A stretch of 21,299 nucleotides of DNA, taken from IMG/VR virus record IMGVR_UViG_3300025316_000079, positions 1 to 21,299 of that record; one strand, 5' to 3'. The notes under the pieces are model-generated. The model saw nothing but the letters and a program-made list of their open reading frames with translations. It made no database searches and was not told where the DNA came from. This DNA comes from a virus. Shown piece by piece: positions 1 through 5,777 of the stretch. The stretch's first letter is position 1; the number at the start of each line of letters is the position of its first letter. Both the position numbers and the translations under genes were made by a program.

Positions 1-2
1 CC

Positions 3-119
3 ACGGATGAGCTCCGCGCCGAGACATTGCGGCTGGCCGGGATGAATACCCCCGACGAGATTCCCCGTGCCGAGGTGCAGCGCCTGATGCTATCCGCTGT
101 GCAGATTCTGGAGGCCTAG
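3..119 (+). CDS. 3' end of an unidentified phage gene (partial)
   Basis: An open frame enters from the left edge and ends at the TAG at 117-119, leaving 38 residues. The tail is charged and looks helical, with the sequence DEIPRAEVQRLMLSAVQILEA at its end. It stops 2 bp before the next start codon, as expected for the upstream member of the same operon. Too little is present to identify the family. Its place ahead of a resolvase operon would fit a replication or recombination gene, but that is only inference. Confidence 0.6.
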   Translation, partial: TDELRAETLRLAGMNTPDEIPRAEVQRLMLSAVQILEA

Positions 120-121
120 CC

Positions 122-607
122 ATGACGACCGGAGTAGTTGAGAGCGCCAATTTTGTCAACACCATCCTGAAAGAGTACCGGGGTCAGCGTCTCTGCGACA
201 TCCCGGAGTCAGCGCTGCGCTGGCTAGCGAACAAATGCAACGCCGCTGATCACGCCGAAGCCGCGACGGCGTATCTCGTTGAAATTGACGAGGCGCGAGC
301 GGAAAAGCAGGCGCAGAAGCACCCTAACTTCGTGCTGCATGTGAGCGGCGAAACGGGGCGGGTCTGGTATGCGCCGGATCAGTCCCGGACGCGGCTGGAG
401 ACGAAAGAGGGTTGGGAACGTTACCGGGTGTGGAAGGCGGGCCTGAACGCGGAGGCATACCACGAGCATCTCAACATCGTGCGGCTGGCGAAGAACCCGA
501 ACGTGAAGGCGCCGGCAAAACTGACCGCGCCGATTGAGTCGGTCGCGGTGCGTGAAGCACTGCCGGAGATTCCCGAACTCGACTTTCCCGAGGAGACCGC
601 AGCATGA
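122..607 (+). CDS. Hypothetical phage protein, 161 aa
   Basis: I do not recognise this protein with confidence. Residues about 16-55 contain YRGQRLCDIPESALRWLA, which loosely recalls the short 'G-x-G-x-x-L-x-x-I/V-P-x-x-Y-L-x-W' segment of DUF3820-like or exonuclease-associated modules; this is a weak resemblance, not an assignment. The middle is rich in charged and aromatic residues (GRVWYAPDQSRTRLETKEGWERY), and the C-terminus is an acidic Pro/Glu tail. There is no signal peptide or membrane segment. The start lies 2 bp after the previous stop, and the last codons overlap the ATG of the RuvC-like gene by 4 bp, so it belongs to the same translationally coupled operon. A role in early DNA metabolism would fit the neighbours. 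Confidence 0.75.
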   Translation: MTTGVVESANFVNTILKEYRGQRLCDIPESALRWLANKCNAADHAEAATAYLVEIDEARAEKQAQKHPNFVLHVSGETGRVWYAPDQSRTRLETKEGWERYRVWKAGLNAEAYHEHLNIVRLAKNPNVKAPAKLTAPIESVAVREALPEIPELDFPEETAA

Positions 608-1176
608 AAACCAGCACCATACTTTTCTTTGACACGAGCCAGGTCGGAGCCGGCGTGCTCCTTTCCCGCGAAGGCAGCAAGTATACCCTGCACGCCTACC
701 AGACGATCAAGTTTGGGACGACCGAGGGCGACGCGGCACTCGAAGCGCTCTTCACGGCGGCGGCGGCGATCAAACATGGCCACAACGAGAAAACCGGCGT
801 ATCTGCTGAACAACCCTGCGGCTACGATCGGCGCGGATTGTCCATCCGAGCGAAGGCCAACGGGGTCATCGGTGTGTTGCAGAGCTACGCCCGGCGCTTC
901 GAACTGCCCTGGCGTGGTGAGATCGCACCCGGAACCGCGAAAAAAGCGCTGACCGGGGATGGTCGAGCACAGAAGCCGGCGATGGTGTGGTATGCCAATA
1001 TCATTTTTGGACTCACGCTCAAACTGCCGGCAGATGAGCACGCCGCCGATGCTTGCGGCGGGGCCATGGCGGCGTTGAGTGGGCAATACATCGTGCGGAA
1101 TTGCGGCGGGAGAACCACCAAGGCGTTCAAGGAAAAGCAGCGAGAGCCGAAGGGTCCGCAGGGGAGATTGTTATGA
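604..1176 (+). CDS. RuvC-like Holliday junction resolvase
   Basis: This is a predicted RNase H-fold endonuclease that cleaves four-way DNA junctions, probably to debranch replication or recombination intermediates before packaging. The RuvC motifs occur in order: ILFFDTSQVGAG with Asp10 (RuvC 'IGIDPG' position), SAEQP with Glu69, the basic GTAKKALTGDGRA segment around residues 110-122 (RuvC 'VKxAVTGxGRA'), and DEHAADA with His146 and Asp149 matching the C-terminal HxxD acidic site. At 190 aa it is slightly longer than bacterial RuvC (about 170), with a basic tail after residue 165. It overlaps the genes on both sides by 4 bp. The phage also encodes an unrelated RusA-type resolvase at 5253. 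The family assignment is strong; activity is inferred. Confidence 0.85.
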   Translation: MKTSTILFFDTSQVGAGVLLSREGSKYTLHAYQTIKFGTTEGDAALEALFTAAAAIKHGHNEKTGVSAEQPCGYDRRGLSIRAKANGVIGVLQSYARRFELPWRGEIAPGTAKKALTGDGRAQKPAMVWYANIIFGLTLKLPADEHAADACGGAMAALSGQYIVRNCGGRTTKAFKEKQREPKGPQGRLL

Positions 1177-1445
1177 GTGAGCGGCACAGCCCGCAGACAC
1201 TCTGTGACGAGTGGTTTCAGACGCATCCGCCGGTGAAGCCACCGCACAAAATGATTCAGCGGCATGGGCGCGGACCTACCGGTAAACGCTGCAAGGACTG
1301 CCAGCATCTCTATGTGAAGCAATTGGCCGGCCGGTATTACAAATGCGCGTTGTTCGGGGATACGAACGGACCGGGAACGGACTGGCGCTGTGGGCGGGAC
1401 GCCTGCGGGCAATTTGCGGAGAAGGGGACGGGAAATGATGAGTAA
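1173..1445 (+). CDS. Small cysteine-rich phage protein, 90 aa
   Basis: The ATG at 1173 forms an ATGA overlap with the upstream stop and is preceded by GGGGAG, so I prefer it to the in-frame upstream codon at 1053, which would overlap the RuvC-like gene by 124 bp. The C-terminal half carries CKDC at about residues 36-39, then YYKC, WRCG and ACGQF, a spacing that suggests one structural zinc site. Small phage proteins with the pattern 'GKRCKDCxHL...YYKCxLxGDTNGPGTD...ACGxF' are widespread, and their function is not known to me. Its position in a recombination/methylation operon suggests a nucleic-acid accessory or host-takeover role, but this is only inference. Confidence 0.75.
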   Translation: MSERHSPQTLCDEWFQTHPPVKPPHKMIQRHGRGPTGKRCKDCQHLYVKQLAGRYYKCALFGDTNGPGTDWRCGRDACGQFAEKGTGNDE

Positions 1446-2121
1446 CGAAAAACCGAACACCGAGCAAGCGACGGTCGCGCCGATGAGTGCGGAGCGGCTA
1501 GCGGAAATTAAAGCGCGGGAACAGGCGGCAACGCCGGGGGAATGGTACTGGAACGTCAACACTTCATGCCATACCGTGGTACTGGAAACATATTCCAACT
1601 ATCGCACTATCGTGATGGATTGCGTCAGGTGGGGAATGGGTGGCGCTGCTCCTAGATTCCGCGACATGGCAATAGATTTGATGCATCGCTGTGAAACACT
1701 ACTCAAGGCACACCATAATCGCGAGCATCATTTTAGCTGGTGTGCAAACATAGACCACCCTGACGCTGCCTTCATCGCCCATGCGCGCGCCGACGTGCCT
1801 GCGTTGCTGGCGGAAGTAGAGCGACTCCGAGCGGAGAACGCACGACTGACTGCTGAAATAGACAGTATGGCGAGTACGCTGTACCACCAATTTGCATTAT
1901 GTGAAGCAGCCAAAGACGACGAGTTTACTGCTTCCGTACAACGATTAGAACTGCGGGAGCAGGTGGATGAGATGTCAGACGACGCCAACCTTGGCATATT
2001 CGTCCGTGAAGTGATGAGCGAGTCAACCAGCCGTGAGGGATTTTACGCCGCGGTCACGGAGTATATGGAGAAGGAAGGTGAGGTGAAACGTGATGATGAC
2101 CCCTTACGCACTGCACGATAA
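1435..2121 (+). CDS. Ead/Ea22-like phage protein, 228 aa
   Basis: The N-terminal half has the hallmarks of Ead/Ea22-type accessory proteins of temperate phages: LAEIKAREQAATPGEWYW at about residues 22-39 and the segment DHPDAAFIAHARADVPALL at about 107-125. A short coiled coil follows (LAEVERLRAENARLTAEI), then an acidic helical C-terminus. There are no enzyme motifs. ATG at 1435 is followed directly by a second ATG at 1438; AAGGGGAC lies just upstream, and the start overlaps the preceding stop by 11 bp. The middle (about 1555-1760) is visibly richer in A/T and in unusual codons than the flanking genes, suggesting a recently exchanged accessory gene. The molecular role of the family is unclear. 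Confidence 0.7.
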   Translation: MMSNEKPNTEQATVAPMSAERLAEIKAREQAATPGEWYWNVNTSCHTVVLETYSNYRTIVMDCVRWGMGGAAPRFRDMAIDLMHRCETLLKAHHNREHHFSWCANIDHPDAAFIAHARADVPALLAEVERLRAENARLTAEIDSMASTLYHQFALCEAAKDDEFTASVQRLELREQVDEMSDDANLGIFVREVMSESTSREGFYAAVTEYMEKEGEVKRDDDPLRTAR

Positions 2122-2290
2122 CGCTATGGCGGCGCTCCATCTCGCTGAAATCTATGCTGCTCGTATTGTGGATATGCCTGACGCGCGGTATACCGATGTG
2201 CGACTTGATACCCCGCAACAGGCATGGTATCGCGAGTGTCTTTACTGGATGGCGGATGCGAATAAATACGTGGGAGTGAAATTACCATGA
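2093..2290 (+). CDS. Small hypothetical protein, 65 aa
   Basis: Not recognised. It is a soluble, mildly acidic helical protein (AMAALHLAEIYAARIVDMP near the N-terminus; WYRECLYWMADANKY near the C-terminus). Three start codons run in tandem: GTG 2090, ATG 2093 and ATG 2096. The GAGGTG at 2080-2085 is best spaced for 2093. The start overlaps the end of the Ead-like gene by about 30 bp, and the stop forms an ATGA overlap with the next gene, so it is a coupled member of the operon. No function can be read from the sequence. Confidence 0.6.
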   Translation: MMTPYALHDNAMAALHLAEIYAARIVDMPDARYTDVRLDTPQQAWYRECLYWMADANKYVGVKLP

Positions 2291-2490
2291 CTGAATCACC
2301 CCCCACCTACACATTAGTGCCACCCCCGGCAAAAAGCTCCGACCCGCCGACGTGCCCGAAGTGTCACCGCCGGGCGCGCTGGCAGATTCGCCGGGGAACG
2401 GAGACGCAGCACTCCTGCGGGAGTTGCTTGCACTGGAACATGATGCGAATGAACGAGCCGGGGATGTACCGGATTGAGGAGATTGGATGA
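2287..2490 (+). CDS. Small zinc-ribbon-like protein, 67 aa
   Basis: Two CxxC knuckles, CPKC at about residues 23-26 and CGSC at about 44-47, are separated by a basic stretch (HRRARWQIRRGTE). This is the layout of a compact zinc ribbon, likely to bind nucleic acid or a protein partner. The N-terminus is proline-rich and probably disordered. Four-base overlaps with both neighbours place it in the coupled operon just before the ASCH and methyltransferase genes. The zinc-ribbon reading comes from the cysteine pattern only; no specific family is recognised. Confidence 0.7.
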   Translation: MTESPPTYTLVPPPAKSSDPPTCPKCHRRARWQIRRGTETQHSCGSCLHWNMMRMNEPGMYRIEEIG

Positions 2491-2927
2491 AAGCTTTGTC
2501 AGTTAAACAGCCGTGGGCCACGGAATTGCTCGGGCCAAAAGACATTGAGAATCGTTCCTGGCGGCTTCCGACGCAATATCTCGGTGTCCCCATTGCCCTT
2601 CACGCGTCAAAGCAAAAATCCTTTGACGAATTTTGGAACTTTCGCCATTTGGTAGTGACGAAGAATATTCTCGACGCCAGCGATCCCGATAGCGGCCTCT
2701 GCGTCTATGGCGCGATCATCGGGACGATCATCTTTTCCCGCGTCCTCACGCTCGATGAGGAGAAGCGCGAGATAAACAGCCCGTGGGCGTTCGGCCCCTT
2801 CTGCTGGGTGAAAGCCGCGGTGACTACATGCGAAACTCCCATCCCCTGTCGAGGGTCGTTGGGGGTATGGAAGATGCCGGATAATGTGGAGCTCGAGGTT
2901 TGGCGGCAGTTACGAGGAAAATCATGA
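2487..2927 (+). CDS. ASCH (PUA-like) domain protein
   Basis: The N-terminus MKALSVKQPWA, followed by IENRSWRLPTQYLG and IALHAS, is the signature of the ASCH superfamily, a PUA-like beta-barrel that binds RNA or modified nucleobases. The GAIIGTIIFSRVL strand and the SPWAFGPFCWV segment fit the family's later strands. Length (146 aa) is normal for a stand-alone ASCH protein. The stop overlaps the methyltransferase start by 4 bp, so the two are almost certainly made together. A link to base modification or its recognition is attractive but inferred. Family identity is well supported; the substrate is unknown. Confidence 0.8.
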   Translation: MKALSVKQPWATELLGPKDIENRSWRLPTQYLGVPIALHASKQKSFDEFWNFRHLVVTKNILDASDPDSGLCVYGAIIGTIIFSRVLTLDEEKREINSPWAFGPFCWVKAAVTTCETPIPCRGSLGVWKMPDNVELEVWRQLRGKS

Positions 2928-4468
2928 CCACCACTTTTCAGGCCGCCGATCTCTTCTGCGGCGCCGGAGGCACGAGCACCGGATTATTACTTGCCGCGCG
3001 CGAACTGGGGATGGACGTGCGGTTGTTCGCTGTCAATCACTGGCAGACGGCCATTGTGACGCATCAGTTGAACCACCCAGGGGTGCAGCATCTGTGGGCA
3101 GACATCGAAGCGCTGAATCCGCGCGAGGTCGTGCCGGGTGGCAAGTTGAGACTATTGGTTGCTTCACCGGAGTGCATCTTCTTCAGTTCCGCGCGCGGTG
3201 GTAAGCCGATCAACGATCAGCGCAGAAGCTCGGCTTCTTACGTGTTGGATTGGGCACGGCAATTGGATATTGAGGAATTGCTGATTGAGAATGTGAAAGA
3301 GTTCGAGCGCTGGGGACCGATTTACCCTGACGATTATCCGGTGAAGAAACTGCGTCTGCGGCCTATCCCGGAACGCGCCGGCGAACACTTTCAGCAGTTC
3401 GTCGCCGATCTGCGCGCGCTGGGCTATACCGTGCACTGGCGCGTGCTGTGCGCAGCGGATTATGGGGATGCGACCAGTCGGCAACGGCTGTTCATTCGCG
3501 CCAGTAAGCGCGGTTTCGTTCGCTGGCCACTCCCGACGCACAGCCGCTCGCAGTGGCGGCCGGCGCGGGAGATCATCGATTGGAATATGCCGGGAAAAAG
3601 CATCTACGGACGCTCGAAGCCGCTTTGTCCAGCGACGATGAAGCGCATTATGGCGGGATTGGAGAAATTCAGCGGCCTTGCGCCATACCTGGTGGAATAT
3701 CACGGCGATCATTCCGGCACATCGAGCGGCGACCGGCGCACGCGATCGATTGACGAACCGTTAGCGACGGCAGACACCTCCAATCGATTCGCGTTGGCAC
3801 AGCCGGCGCTGGTGGTCTTTCGCAACCATGCCGACGCGCTGCCGGTCGATAAACCACTGCCGGCTATTTGCGCGGAAGGTCAGCATCTCGGCCTGATGCA
3901 GCCGTACCTTTCGAAGCTCTACGGCGGGCATGATGCCTGTTCGGTTGATGAGCCATTACCTACGGTCACCGCGAACTTTCAGCATTACGGTCTGGTACAG
4001 CCCTTTCTGATCAACCAGAAAGGGAAATCGACGGCGGCAACAATCTCGCTGCCATTGCCGACCCAGACCGCGCATGCTCTTCACCTGGCGGTTCCTTCTC
4101 CTTTTCTGACGAAATATTACGCGACCGGCACCGCGCAATCCATCGATGCGCCGCTGGATACAATCACGACCGTTGATCGCTTCGGGCTGGTACATCCACA
4201 AGTCGGCATGGGCGAGCATTTGCTACGCGCACTGAACGATCCGGACGAACTTTACCGTCCACGAATGGTCGAGCTCGAAGGCGTCACGTATCTGATCGAT
4301 ATTCTCTATCGGATGCTATATCCCGGTGAGTTAGGCGCCGCGATGTCGTTTCCAAAGAATTACGCCTTCACCGGCACGCAGGCTGATCAGGTGAAGCAGG
4401 TCGGCAATTCCGTGCCGGTGGAACTGGCGAAACAACTCTGCTTGTCCATTCTGGCAGGAGCGCGGTAA
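2924..4468 (+). CDS. DNA (cytosine-5-)-methyltransferase with repeat-rich variable region
   Basis: This enzyme transfers a methyl group from S-adenosylmethionine to C5 of cytosine in a specific DNA sequence, probably protecting phage DNA from restriction. Motif I is AADLFCGAGG (about residues 7-16). Motif IV is SPEC with the catalytic Cys84, in the SPEC form common in phage enzymes instead of PPCQ. Motif VI is ENV at 122-124, motif VIII is SRQRLF around 185-190, and motif X is QVGNSVPVELA near the C-terminus. Between motifs VIII and X (about residues 250-425) lie about five diverged tandem repeats of 31-39 residues, each with an aromatic 'P-[YF]-L-x-x-Y-x-G' part and a '[SI]-[VI]-D-x-P-L-x-T' part. 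ATG 2924 forms an ATGA overlap with the ASCH gene and is preferred to the TTG at 2900. No cognate restriction enzyme is visible. Confidence 0.92.
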   Translation: MTTTFQAADLFCGAGGTSTGLLLAARELGMDVRLFAVNHWQTAIVTHQLNHPGVQHLWADIEALNPREVVPGGKLRLLVASPECIFFSSARGGKPINDQRRSSASYVLDWARQLDIEELLIENVKEFERWGPIYPDDYPVKKLRLRPIPERAGEHFQQFVADLRALGYTVHWRVLCAADYGDATSRQRLFIRASKRGFVRWPLPTHSRSQWRPAREIIDWNMPGKSIYGRSKPLCPATMKRIMAGLEKFSGLAPYLVEYHGDHSGTSSGDRRTRSIDEPLATADTSNRFALAQPALVVFRNHADALPVDKPLPAICAEGQHLGLMQPYLSKLYGGHDACSVDEPLPTVTANFQHYGLVQPFLINQKGKSTAATISLPLPTQTAHALHLAVPSPFLTKYYATGTAQSIDAPLDTITTVDRFGLVHPQVGMGEHLLRALNDPDELYRPRMVELEGVTYLIDILYRMLYPGELGAAMSFPKNYAFTGTQADQVKQVGNSVPVELAKQLCLSILAGAR

Positions 4469-4737
4469 TGCACTACCATGTCATCGTCTACAACAAGCGC
4501 CGGGAGCCGACCTGGCTGTACGACAACTTCCTCGACGGCCTGATCCCATCGGAGACGCTGGAACTGATGCGCTGCCACGGAGCGCTGTGCAGCCCGACCA
4601 TCCACGATCGCGGTCTCTGCGAGCACTGCACGATGGACACCCACTGCCACATTATCGATCCGAGCGGACGAAAATACTGCCCAGTGTTGTTTCACGACGC
4701 GGTGAAGCCGCCGTGGCGTTTAGAGGATTTAGTATGA
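4468..4737 (+). CDS. Small Cys/His-rich phage protein, 89 aa
   Basis: Not recognised as a named family. The N-terminal third reads as a beta strand plus an amphipathic helix (HYHVIVYNKRREPTWLYDNF). The C-terminal half has many cysteines and histidines (RCHGALC, LCEHC, THCHII, KYCPVLFHD), suggesting one or two bound metal ions. Its ATG shares one base with the TAA of the methyltransferase gene, so translation is coupled. It could be a small partner of the methyltransferase or an independent host-interaction protein; the sequence does not say which. Confidence 0.65.
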   Translation: MHYHVIVYNKRREPTWLYDNFLDGLIPSETLELMRCHGALCSPTIHDRGLCEHCTMDTHCHIIDPSGRKYCPVLFHDAVKPPWRLEDLV

Positions 4738-4772
4738 ACCGGAGCGCGACCGCGCAAGGACATCTGTTTTGA
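4734..4772 (+). CDS. 12-codon ORF ending in a clamp-binding-like QGHLF
   Basis: The ORF encodes MNRSATAQGHLF. It starts with an ATGA overlap on the upstream stop and has AGAGGA at 4722-4727, six bases before the ATG, which is a good ribosome binding site. Its last five residues, QGHLF, fit the loose bacterial sliding-clamp-binding pattern Q-x-x-L-F. It could be a real micropeptide, a leader peptide, or the stub of a gene whose remainder was replaced by the non-coding control region that begins immediately afterwards. The evidence for translation is positional only. Confidence 0.35.
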   Translation: MNRSATAQGHLF

Positions 4773-4775
4773 CCG

Positions 4776-4951
4776 CTTATCGTATCGATAAGCCATTTGG
4801 TCTGTGTCTTATAGAGGTGATAAGCCGCAAAAAATCGGCTTATCACCTCTATAAGCCGATGGGATTCTCCCTTATCGATACGATAAGGCATGAAGCATGC
4901 TCCTTATCACCTCTATAAAGCACACGCAAACATCCTTATAGAGGTGATAAG
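4776..4951. promoter_or_regulatory. Array of six phased 17-bp inverted-repeat sites (CTTAT-N7-ATAAG)
   Basis: Six sites begin at 4776, 4808, 4839, 4871, 4903 and 4935, so centre-to-centre steps are 32, 31, 32, 32 and 32 bp, about three helical turns. Two spacer classes occur. Class A is CTTATCGTATCGATAAG (4776 forward, 4871 reverse). Class B is CTTATAGAGGTGATAAG (4808 and 4935 forward; 4839 and 4903 reverse; the 4903 copy ends in A instead of G). The 14-15 bp between sites are not conserved. This is what a cooperative dimeric DNA-binding protein would need: a repressor operator cluster, a partition centromere, or an initiator-binding array. No candidate binding protein is encoded in the window. 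Confidence 0.85.
4808..4855. repeat. 20-bp perfect inverted repeat with 8-nt loop
   Basis: Bases 4808-4827 and 4836-4855 are exact reverse complements, separated by CAAAAAAT. The repeat is formed by sites 2 and 3 of the phased array plus the conserved CCG/CGG next to them. As RNA it would make a very stable hairpin. On the minus strand the loop gives a U-rich stretch, but there is no T tract after the stem on the + strand, so it is not a typical terminator. Opposed binding sites explain it at least as well. Confidence 0.75.
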
Positions 4952-5004
4952 CGGATGAAAAAACGCGTAACATGACGAAAAAGAGACATTACCATTTTAC
5001 TCAT

Positions 5005-5240
5005 GTGCTGGATGTGCTGAAAATCAGCACTTGCGAAACCTGGTAATTGTTTTTGTTATCTTTGACATTTTGAGCGTAAATTTACGGTCTTTGGTGTACC
5101 AAAAGCAGATACAGCAGATACAGCACATCGTTATAAAAGATTTCCGTCAGTATAAGAGACACCAAAAGCAGAAGACCAAAAGACCAGAAGTAGCTACTAA
5201 GAGAATTATCTGCTGTACGTGCTGTACGTGCTGAAAATCA
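5005..5240. repeat. Iteron-like short repeats in AT-rich non-coding DNA
   Basis: The rest of the 4773-5252 gap has no convincing gene. It holds 9-bp units: TGCTGTACG twice in tandem at 5211-5228, then TGCTGAAAATCA at 5229-5240. The block TGCTGGATG plus TGCTGAAAATCA occurs at 5006-5026. Inverted copies GCAGATACA are tandem at 5105-5122. A second family, ACCAAAAGCAGA, is at 5098-5109 and 5161-5172, with ACCAAAAGACC at 5175. The 5014-5030 copy also forms a 7-bp hairpin with an AAA loop. A weak promoter-like pair (TTGCGA 5031, TGTTAT 5054, 17-bp spacing) is present. Short repeats in AT-rich DNA between operons suggest a replication origin or operator region; this is inference. Confidence 0.6.
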
Positions 5241-5252
5241 AAGGAGACATCG

Positions 5253-5675
5253 ATGCTAACCTTCACGATTCCCGGACATCCCGCAGGCAAAGGACGCCCC
5301 AGAGCCGCCATCGGCTCCGGGGGACATGCGACGGTCTATACCGATGCGCGCACGGTGACCGAGGAGTGGAATTTTCTGGCGCTGGCTCGACCGTATCTGC
5401 CGAAGGTGCCCTTCTCGGGTATCCTGCGGCTGGAGATTATCGCGGTATTGCTGATGCCGAAGTCCAGCGCGGTCAAACGCGCGGCGATGCTGGCCGGTGC
5501 CATTCGACCGACGCGCAAGCCGGACACGGACAATCTGGCGAAGCTGGTGATGGACGCAATGAACGGACGGTTTTACCTGGACGACAGCCAGGTCGTGGAA
5601 TTGCTGGTCAGCAAGGTTTATGGGGAAGCTCCGAGCGTCACCGTCAGTCTCTTCCCGCTCGATGGTATACTATAA
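5253..5675 (+). CDS. rusA: RusA family Holliday junction resolvase
   Basis: RusA proteins are small dimeric endonucleases that resolve Holliday junctions and are typical of lambdoid and other phages. The N-terminus TIPGHPAGKGRPRA matches the family's 'P-x-x-K-x-R-P-R' opening. The active-site block KPDTDNLAK places Asp91 and Asp93 with Lys97, and the LDDSQV segment supplies Asp110/Asp111; the pattern KPDxDNLxK...DA-x-x-G...DDxQV is diagnostic. Length (140 aa) is normal. An AAAGGAG lies 8 bases before the ATG. The gene stands alone after the AT-rich control region, so it may be the first gene of the downstream transcript. It would act with, or instead of, the RuvC-like enzyme encoded at 604. 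Confidence 0.92.
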   Translation: MLTFTIPGHPAGKGRPRAAIGSGGHATVYTDARTVTEEWNFLALARPYLPKVPFSGILRLEIIAVLLMPKSSAVKRAAMLAGAIRPTRKPDTDNLAKLVMDAMNGRFYLDDSQVVELLVSKVYGEAPSVTVSLFPLDGIL

Positions 5676-5777
5676 ATCAGCCGGCATAAATGCGCCATAA
5701 GGGTGAGCCATTTTTCAAGTTAGGCTCATGCAGACGCAACATGGAAAACGCAGCACTGGACAGAGGAGGATCATACG

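Noticed and set aside
1053-1172. Upstream extension of the 90-aa cysteine-rich protein
   Set aside because: It would overlap the RuvC-like gene by 124 bp, and its residues are a frame-shifted reading of that gene; the ATGA start at 1173 has a ribosome binding site.
4776-4951. CRISPR-like repeat-spacer array
   Set aside because: The 17-bp repeats alternate in orientation, are inverted repeats themselves, and have 14-15 bp gaps, which is far too short for CRISPR spacers; there are no cas genes.
5031-5234. 67-aa frame in the AT-rich gap beginning at TTG
   Set aside because: It has a TTG start without a ribosome binding site, and its Gln/Lys/Cys-rich product is a direct reading of the short iteron-like repeats.
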